Assembly: GCA_031276865.1 (NCBI GenBank)
Contig: JAISMF010000001.1
Location: forward strand, 1 to 33,990
Length of the DNA stretch: 33,990 nt
Direction: 5' to 3'
Origin: Deltaproteobacteria bacterium
GTDB taxonomy: Bacteria > Desulfobacterota > Desulfarculia > Adiutricales > Adiutricaceae
Shown here: in pieces, positions 26,706 to 33,990 of the stretch
Position numbering within the stretch: position 1 is the stretch's first letter
Layout of the letters: every line of letters begins with the position of its first letter
Notes under the pieces: generated by a model
Told to the model about the DNA's origin: nothing
What the model saw: only the letters and a program-made list of their open reading frames with translations
Database searches by the model: none
Program-made: the position numbers and the translations under genes

Positions 26706-28451
<1,746 letters not shown>

Positions 28452-28508
28452 ACGCGCCCTTGGCGCCGCCGATCGATAAGCTCCAGGCGCTTTCACCCCG
28501 AAACGATC

Positions 28509-28543
28509 AAAACCCCCTTCGAATTCTCCGGAGGGGGTTTTTT
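28509..28543 (+). terminator. Rho-independent terminator of rpoD
   Basis: CCCCCT (28513-28518) pairs with AGGGGG (28532-28537), with AAAA before and TTTTTT (28538-28543) after. It lies about 60 bases past the rpoD stop. Confidence 0.85.
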
Positions 28544-28721
28544 CACGTCGGAAGACCAATCGACAAGCGCGGGCGATCGGGGCCGGGGCGCCGGCCGGCT
28601 TCCGTCTTCGGGCTTCAGACGGGGAAAAGCCGCTATCGCGTAATCGACTTAGACGGCCGCCCTATTAAATTAAATGTAATTTTATAAATTAAGAATATAT
28701 TATACAAAATAACTGAGCTTA

Positions 28722-29432
28722 TTATAAAAAAATAAGACCGAAAACCACGGCGGCAACGAAAGAGGCCGAAAAAAGAATATCAACCGGGCCCAGCGGCACG
28801 GGAAACGCCTCCCCCCTTTCGGCCTTCGGATTGAAACCCCGGGACTCCATCGCCATGGCCACGTTCTCCGCGCGCCGAAACGAACGAACCAGCATCGGAT
28901 AGAGCAGCCTGGGGGAAAGGGGGCCAGCCTTCACTCCTCTGACGGAAACGGCGGCCCTCACCAAAACGTATTCGTTTTTAATGGTGGGGAGAAATCCGTA
29001 AGCGGCTAAAACGCCGTAAGTAAATTTTGCCGGAATCTTAAATTGCTGACGCAAGCTGTGAAAAAAAGAGGATGGTCTGGTGGTCATACTGAAGAGCAGA
29101 GCCAGGGAGCCGAAGGCGAGAATTCTGCTGGACAGCCGCAGGGCCGTTTCCAGGGAGGATACGCTGATGGTGGCGAAACCCCAGTTGCCGATTTCAGAGG
29201 AGTCGATATTTTTAGAAAACAACAGTCCGGTCATAAAAAAACCAAGGGCGCAGAGAGCGAAAACAGACAACCAGAAAAAAAATTTTTTATACTCGAGATT
29301 TCGAGAGCTCAAAGTCATAAGGACTGAAAGAAGAAACACTCCGAAGTTGACTCTGATATTGAAACTAAAGGACAGTATTATGCCCACAATTAAGATGGTG
29401 AGAAATTTATAGGCCGGGTTTAAACGTTCCAT
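28722..29432 (-). CDS. ykoC: ECF transporter T component (CbiQ/EcfT family), YkoC-like
   Basis: The product is 236 residues. EcfT is the membrane scaffold that couples the ATPases to the substrate-binding S subunit of energy-coupling-factor importers. It starts MERLNPAYKFLTILIVGIIL, followed by several membrane segments. The ATPase-coupling part includes RRAENVAMAMESRGFNP, the Ala-Arg-Gly-type motif (here SRG) of the family. It follows the ATPase gene by 26 bases and closes the ykoFEDC locus, matching Bacillus order. AT-rich codon use contrasts with rpoD, the next gene on the other side. The two genes converge. Confidence 0.88.
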   Translation of the reverse strand: MERLNPAYKFLTILIVGIILSFSFNIRVNFGVFLLSVLMTLSSRNLEYKKFFFWLSVFALCALGFFMTGLLFSKNIDSSEIGNWGFATISVSSLETALRLSSRILAFGSLALLFSMTTRPSSFFHSLRQQFKIPAKFTYGVLAAYGFLPTIKNEYVLVRAAVSVRGVKAGPLSPRLLYPMLVRSFRRAENVAMAMESRGFNPKAERGEAFPVPLGPVDILFSASFVAAVVFGLIFL

Positions 29433-29458
29433 TTTTCAACCTTATTAAATACATTATT

Positions 29459-30895
29459 TTAACTGTCGCTAAACAATTTCAAGCCATCTGAGTCTAAACG
29501 GAAAATCCTGTCGGAGTACGCTCTGGCGAGAGCGATGTCATGGGTGACGAAAAGAGCGGCCAATCCTTTATCCACCCTCTCTAGAAGCAAATGCATTATG
29601 CTTATGGTGGATTCTTCATCTTGAGCGTATGTGGGCTCGTCAAGAAAAAGAACTTCCCTTTCTCTAGCGAGCATTGTAAGGACGGCCAATCTCCTTTGCT
29701 GACCCTGGCTTAACTGCCAGGGAGATCTTTCGTTCATATTCGAAAGACCGAAATCTTGTAAAAAAGATAGAGCAAGGGCGCGAAGTTCGGCGTTTTTCGA
29801 TTTATCACATGTTCCTCCGGCTGCTATGGACATGACTACTTCATCAACAATGTTCTGAGTTAAAAACTGAAAACCAGGATTTTGAAAAACCAGTCCAGGA
29901 CGGCCTCTTCTCCATAATTTACCGTTGATTTTAAAAAGACCGCACAAAGAAAGAAGCAATGTTGTTTTTCCTATACCGTTATGTCCAATAATGGAAGTTA
30001 AGCTGCCTTTAGTCAAGATTAAGTCGATATTATTTATAATCGTTCTTTTCTTAACAGTGACGCTTAAATTATCGGCTTTAAGAACAATTTCCGTATTATT
30101 AAAATTTGATATTCTTTCCGGCCAAAGAGGATCTCCCGGATAAAAAAGTCCGAGAGATTTGAAAATATCCCTGCTAACGGGAATTTCGGAGGGAGAAAGC
30201 TTTCTAGGATAAAGCCCGCCTTGTCTGTCTAAAAAAATAACCGAACTCAACATTTCCATCCATGGATCCAGCCTGTGGTCGATTATCAGAAAACTTTTTC
30301 CGGCATCTTTGAGTTTAATTAAAATATCAACAAGCTGACCGCTCGAGGCGGGATCCAAGTTAGCCAGCGGTTCATCTAAAATCAAAAGCTCCGGATCGGC
30401 GGCAAGGGCTGTAGCCAAAGAAAGTTTCTGTTTTTCTCCTCCGGAAAGCTCGTTTATTCTACGATCGAAAAAATTATTAAGACCAGCGACATCCAGGAGT
30501 TCTTCAGCCTTCTTTTTCATGTCGCCTGGGAAGGCGATGTTTTCCAAGGTGAAAAGCACCTCTTCTCCGGCTGTTTCCATTGCGAATTGATCGTCGGGGT
30601 TCTGAAATATCAGGGATACAATTCTCGAGCGCTCCTCGGCCGGAAGATCGTTAATTTTACCCAGCCGGCATAAAACCTCTCCCTTTAAAAATCCGGCGTA
30701 ATCAGGGTATAGGCCGGACAGCAGATAGGCGAGCGTGCTCTTTCCAGAGCCCGACGGACCCATAAGAACCGCCGATTCGCCTTTTTTTACGGTTAAACAT
30801 ACTGAATTAAGGACGTAGGGACCTTTTTCCGCGAAGCTGAAACATAAATTATCCGTCTCAAGTATGGTTCCAGACTCCATTTTCAACCCTGTCAT
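29459..30895 (-). CDS. ykoD: ECF transporter fused double ATPase, YkoD-like
   Basis: The product is 478 residues with two ABC ATPase domains in one chain, as in Bacillus YkoD. Domain 1 has Walker A GPSGSGKST (46-54), signature LSGGEKQ (150-156) and Walker B LLILDEP (170-176). Domain 2 has GHNGIGKTT (about 304-312), signature LSQGQQ (395-400) and VLFLDEP (415-421). All catalytic glutamates are present. It powers thiamin-precursor uptake. The start is either ATG 30895, directly behind GAAGGG, or the in-frame ATG 30880, which has CAGGG at better spacing. The gene follows ykoE by 97 bases. Confidence 0.9.
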   Translation of the reverse strand: MTGLKMESGTILETDNLCFSFAEKGPYVLNSVCLTVKKGESAVLMGPSGSGKSTLAYLLSGLYPDYAGFLKGEVLCRLGKINDLPAEERSRIVSLIFQNPDDQFAMETAGEEVLFTLENIAFPGDMKKKAEELLDVAGLNNFFDRRINELSGGEKQKLSLATALAADPELLILDEPLANLDPASSGQLVDILIKLKDAGKSFLIIDHRLDPWMEMLSSVIFLDRQGGLYPRKLSPSEIPVSRDIFKSLGLFYPGDPLWPERISNFNNTEIVLKADNLSVTVKKRTIINNIDLILTKGSLTSIIGHNGIGKTTLLLSLCGLFKINGKLWRRGRPGLVFQNPGFQFLTQNIVDEVVMSIAAGGTCDKSKNAELRALALSFLQDFGLSNMNERSPWQLSQGQQRRLAVLTMLAREREVLFLDEPTYAQDEESTISIMHLLLERVDKGLAALFVTHDIALARAYSDRIFRLDSDGLKLFSDS

Positions 30896-30992
30896 TTCCC
30901 TTCCCGAACGTTGGAGATCCGAAAGAAGGAGGAAAAATAAAACGATTAGATAAACTCTTAAAAATTAAGTGAATATGTTAAACAAGACGGTT

Positions 30993-31571
30993 TCAGACAT
31001 TGCCCATAAAGGAGCGTAGAAGTCCGGCTGATCGAAGCGAATTTCCGAGCTTGGAGCATATAAATCCGGCGAAAAACATTCCGGAGACGCACCTGACGGG
31101 GAACATGATGATTAGAAATTTCCATGAAAGCTCTATAAAACCGCTTCGGTACAGCTCCCAGGTGAAACTGGTGACGGCGGAGGCCAAACCGGCCATACAC
31201 ATCACCGCCAAGTTGAAATTTTTATATCCGTAGAGGGCGAAGACGAGTTCCGCCCCCAGACCCGCCACAAGTCCGTCCACGAAAACCAGGGGCCCGTAGA
31301 AGCTTCCCAGGAAAACCTCGATCAAAGCCGCCAGAATGTTGGTAATCACCGCCGCCCCCGGTTTTCTTAGGACGAAGGCGATAAAAGTAGCCGCCATGAA
31401 CCAGATTCCGCAGATGGGCTCATTGGCAAGCGGGGCGAGGCCCAAAGGGGTCGCAAGAGTGCTGATGAATACGCCGATATACACAGCCGCCAGATAGACA
31501 ACGGCAAAAGCCACGGCCACCAATCCTATCAAAACGGTGTCTTTGAGTCTCCATTCTTTTGTGAACGCCAT
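30993..31571 (-). CDS. ykoE: ECF transporter S component, YkoE family (thiamin/HMP)
   Basis: The product is 192 residues from ATG 31571, chosen because AAGGA lies 7 bases upstream. A TTG 18 bases further 5' has no such site. About six membrane segments are visible. The stretch starting MAFTKEWRLKDTVLIGLVAV, followed by ANEPICGIWFMAATFIAFVL and NILAALIEVFLGSFYGPLVF, fits the YkoE family, the substrate-binding membrane subunit for hydroxymethylpyrimidine or thiamin. Its partners ykoD and ykoC follow directly. A gap of about 740 bases separates it from ykoF upstream, so it may rely on read-through from the riboswitch promoter or on an unseen promoter of its own. Confidence 0.88.
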   Translation of the reverse strand: MAFTKEWRLKDTVLIGLVAVAFAVVYLAAVYIGVFISTLATPLGLAPLANEPICGIWFMAATFIAFVLRKPGAAVITNILAALIEVFLGSFYGPLVFVDGLVAGLGAELVFALYGYKNFNLAVMCMAGLASAVTSFTWELYRSGFIELSWKFLIIMFPVRCVSGMFFAGFICSKLGNSLRSAGLLRSFMGNV

Positions 31572-32310
31572 TACTAAATCCTTGTTCAAGAGAGCTCTTT
31601 CGGGTAAAATAATAAAGAGCGCGGTTCCGTAACACCATCCGGAAGTTAGGCGAAAAAAAACGAATAAACAACTGCGTCTGGACGAAAGCCCGCGGTGAAT
31701 AATCAGTTAAAAAGCCTAATTAAAACCCCACATGAAAAAGCGATAATACAACCCCACTTTCCATTCCGGAAAATACGACTGTCAGTCTTACGCACTGGCG
31801 CTAGAAAAAAATAACGCGGCTAAGACCAAACAAGGCGTCGGAAGGAAACGTAGTCGGCGCGGCGGGAGCGGGCGGAACTTCAATAAGGTAGGGCTTTTCA
31901 ATCGAAACGGACGCCACGGCGATACATGGGGAAAAACGGCTGAGAAGCGGCAAACGGAAAATGAAACTGATTCAACGGCTGAAGCTTGAAGCAATCTTGA
32001 AAAAAACTGTGTATGAAAATTGATTAGTAACAATACGCTATATATGTGATAAATAATAATATTCTAAGGCTATACAGTATAATAAAAAAATTAAGGACTG
32101 TTCGCCTTAGCATAGAGATAGGCCGCAGGGAGGCTAAGGAGAGCGGGAATGAAAAAGGCAAAATAGTAACGCCAGCAGAAATACAAACGTGGAACCAGGT
32201 AAATACAATCGCTCTAATGAGTTGTTTTAAGATCTCAGGCCATTATCATCGAGATAAATTCTTACCATAGGCGGGAAATAACCTCTATTATCCCAGTCTG
32301 GGGGATATAA
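31572..32310. other. Unexplained 740-base stretch inside the ykoFEDC locus
   Basis: No gene is supported on the minus strand. A plus-strand frame at 32046-32270 (with EIGRREAKESGNEKGKIV) is polar and unrecognised. A small hairpin, TATCCC/GGGATA, sits at about 32289-32308 just after ykoF. 31830-31980 is GC-richer than its surroundings. An old insertion or a lost gene would explain the stretch, but no repeat ends are visible. Confidence 0.4.
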
Positions 32311-32949
32311 TCATGAGTAAGGTTGTTCCCGGGTGGGACTGCCTGCCGAAATAGTGAAATGAAGGACGTAGTGGGAGGATTTATCCTGGGCGAAGGCCGA
32401 AACATGCTCCAGGAAGTCAAGAACCTCGAAAATCCCCCCTTCTATCCTCGTAGCGTAGTGGATAATCTTGGGATTGAGCTTCTCCCTGTCAGCCATACGA
32501 ATGACTTCGCCAATAATATCAAGGTAGCCTGGGCACCCTAAAGGATAAAGGGCGAGCTTGGCTATGACTGAAAAATTTTCAACAGTTAGATTCGGGCGGT
32601 TTAAGGGAACGTCATCTTCAGTAAAATAACTGTCGGCGTCCGAATCGCCCGGACAACCTTTGGATACCTGACCTTCAAGAGCCAAGTGCAGTCCAGGGCT
32701 CCATGAGTTGAGAAAAACAGCACCCATACAGTCAAAGACATGTTTTAAGCGTCCTCTGTAAACAGTGCTGAGAGCGTCAGATTCGCTATATACTTTGTCG
32801 GTGTTGACCATCAAAATCGAGTCTAGAATGATACTGGCAAAGGAATTGTCCATCGGGTAGATGGAAAATCTAGCTCCGGTGATATCCAGACTGGCTCCTC
32901 TTCCCTCCCAGGGAAACTCGTGAGACTGGCAATTTCTAGGTTCAGACAT
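32311..32949 (-). CDS. ykoF: YkoF-family thiamin/HMP-binding protein
   Basis: The product is 212 residues. The sequence follows Bacillus YkoF closely in layout: GARFSIYPMDNSFASIILDS, then ALSTVYRGRLKHVFDCMGAV, VSKGCPGDSDADSYFTEDDV, and in the second half VIAKLALYPLGCPGYLDIIG and IIHYATRIEGGIFEVLDFLE. The two halves are the tandem ferredoxin-like domains of the family (PF07615), each binding one thiamin or HMP molecule. YkoF is thought to help deliver the precursor to the ECF importer. ATG 32949 has GAGGAG 7 bases upstream, and that site lies inside a hairpin (32956-32981). No signal peptide is seen, so it is cytoplasmic. Confidence 0.92.
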   Translation of the reverse strand: MSEPRNCQSHEFPWEGRGASLDITGARFSIYPMDNSFASIILDSILMVNTDKVYSESDALSTVYRGRLKHVFDCMGAVFLNSWSPGLHLALEGQVSKGCPGDSDADSYFTEDDVPLNRPNLTVENFSVIAKLALYPLGCPGYLDIIGEVIRMADREKLNPKIIHYATRIEGGIFEVLDFLEHVSAFAQDKSSHYVLHFTISAGSPTREQPYS

Positions 32950-32955
32950 AAAAAA

Positions 32956-32981
32956 ACTCCTCTTGAAAACTCAAAAGAAGT
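32956..32981 (-). promoter_or_regulatory. Hairpin sequestering the ykoF Shine-Dalgarno sequence
   Basis: On the minus strand ACTTCTTTTGA (32981-32971) pairs with TCAAGAGGAGT (32966-32956) over 11 positions, two of them G-U, with a GTTT loop. The GAGGAG site (32962-32957) is buried in the stem. This is the likely expression platform of the riboswitch, acting on translation. A second small hairpin, GCCTG/CAGGC (32990-33006), with seven T in its loop on the minus strand, lies between aptamer and sequestor. Confidence 0.65.
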
Positions 32982-33020
32982 GTGCGTATGCCTGAAAAAA
33001 ACAGGCGGAGATGTACTTGC

Positions 33021-33107
33021 ACGCTTCCTCCGGCGGTACTAACCGCATCAGGTTCCTGAGTATAATCTCAGCTGTGATAATTATCACAGCACCCCAGCGA
33101 CAAGTGA
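33021..33107 (-). promoter_or_regulatory. TPP riboswitch (THI element)
   Basis: The minus strand shows the conserved blocks in order: CTGGGGTGC, a variable hairpin TGTGATAATTATCACA, GCTGAGA, ACTCAGGAACCTGATGCGG, TTAGTACCGC and GGAGGAAGCG. P1 is formed by ACTTG/CAAGT plus CGCT/AGCG. The GCTGAGA and CCTGAT cores contact the pyrimidine ring of thiamin pyrophosphate in known aptamers. It precedes ykoF and should shut the locus down when thiamin pyrophosphate is plentiful. Confidence 0.95.
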
Positions 33108-33143
33108 AAGCGGCTGGATGCCGCATTCCTATGTAATTATGAA

Positions 33144-33172
33144 ATTATAACAAAAATGCGACGGCATGTCAA
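33144..33172 (-). promoter_or_regulatory. Consensus sigma-70 promoter of the riboswitch-ykoF transcript
   Basis: TTGACA (33172-33167) and TATAAT (33149-33144) are both perfect with an exact 17-base spacer. Transcription would start near 33137, about 30 bases before the aptamer. Confidence 0.88.
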
Positions 33173-33990
33173 GAGCCATGAACAATGTGGAATGTGGTAG
33201 AGTCAAGTAGAAAATGAAGAAGAGATGGATAATGATGGAAAGGAACAGTAGAACAAAAATACAATTATAATCGCATACTCAATTCAGGTTTGAACGTAAA
33301 TTTTAATCTTATTGATTAACAGAAACGATAAATTTGATTATTAAGCATGCGGAGTCGTTAATATAAATCTTAAAAATTGCTTATCATCACAAGACAACAT
33401 TAATATATAAAAAAGTTAATGAGTTTAAAAAAAATGATGATGTATAAAATTGCATTCTATTTAACAAAAGTAAAAATAAAATACTTTAAAATAAATATAA
33501 AAAAATAATGAAAAGTGCTGATAAATAAAATAAATTAAAATGATAAAATATATAAACATAAATAAATAAATATAAATATGTATATTATTTAATTAACAAT
33601 AAAAAAAAATTATATTAAATAAAATTTAAATTATTAAAAATAATAATAATAATATAATTATAAAGTATAATATAATTTAAATAAGAAAATAAAATTAAAT
33701 TATAAAAAAATGTATAAAATAAATAAATTTTTATAAATATTTACTATCAATTATGTGAATTAAAGAAATATTATATCCGTAAACTTTTTTCTCAATAAAT
33801 ACATATACATTAATATGTTATAAAATAAAATTATTATTAAACTTATTTAAAATAATTATTTGAGAAAATATGGGTGCTTCAAGTAATTGGTGGTGATTTT
33901 AGGAGGAATTCTTGACAATTGCATTCTTTTAATTTAGCATATTACTCCCTTAATCAAAAAAGGGACCTTTATTTGACTAAATATGGGAGT
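33173..33990. other. Extremely AT-rich stretch to the right edge
   Basis: 33240-33860 is almost only A and T, with recurring ATAAAT and AATAATAAT words and no long open frame. At 33880-33990 the composition returns to normal. A TTGACA (33913-33918) occurs with a weak -10, as does an ACTCCC/GGGAGT pair (33945-33950 and 33985-33990). This could be the start of another mobile element outside the window. Confidence 0.5.

Overview
The window looks like a bacterial chromosome segment from a GC-rich organism with AT-rich spacers and many decayed mobile elements. The primary sigma factor and the housekeeping genes look proteobacterial, probably deltaproteobacterial (Desulfobacterota-like). AAA-ATPase/PD-(D/E)XK genes and small insertion-sequence (IS) relics are common in host-associated, gut-type genomes. 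The taxonomic placement is inference from reading alone.

Layout. (1) 1-3000 is a decay zone. It holds the 5' end of an IS transposase with its own consensus promoter, a broken AAA-ATPase/nuclease gene, a possible RNA pseudoknot, and a broken gene for a membrane-anchored coiled-coil protein. (2) 3914-6382 encodes a large exported TPR protein. (3) 7031-8761 is an intact paralogue of the broken AAA-ATPase/nuclease. (4) 9141-10250 is queA. (5) 10250-15150 is a second, larger graveyard: a decayed IS630 transposase, two C-terminal relics of an ISKra4-like transposase, an unrecognised decayed frame, and one copy of a dispersed repeat whose sister lies at 8911. Inside it sits an intact, different AAA-ATPase with a C-terminal PD-(D/E)XK motif. 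(6) 15184-21354 is a GC-rich minus-strand block: a Sel1-repeat protein, a MATE exporter, phosphoglucomutase and a ROK-family sugar kinase. The last two could convert glucose to glucose-1-phosphate. (7) 22249-24141 carries three tandem exported YbjN-domain paralogues. (8) 25118-25627 holds tRNA-Gln(CUG), a strong terminator, and a 50-codon frame with a near-perfect ribosome-binding site just behind that terminator. (9) 26706-28451 is rpoD with a long, gene-free leader. (10) 28722-33172 is a complete thiamin-precursor uptake locus on the minus strand. It runs consensus promoter, TPP riboswitch, a hairpin over the Shine-Dalgarno sequence, ykoF, ykoE, ykoD, ykoC. (11) From 33240 to about 33860 the sequence is almost pure A+T.

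How it fits together. The clearest functional unit is the riboswitch-controlled ykoFEDC locus. It has the same gene order as the Bacillus thiamin/HMP (hydroxymethylpyrimidine) ECF transporter, but a gene-free stretch of about 740 bases separates ykoF from ykoE. It is clearly more AT-rich than the sigma-factor gene beside it, which suggests acquisition. No obviously new defence or mobile system is visible. The most unusual items are the three YbjN genes, the small frame behind the tRNA terminator, the pseudoknot-like element at 2287-2347, and the set of two AAA-ATPase/nuclease families at different stages of decay.
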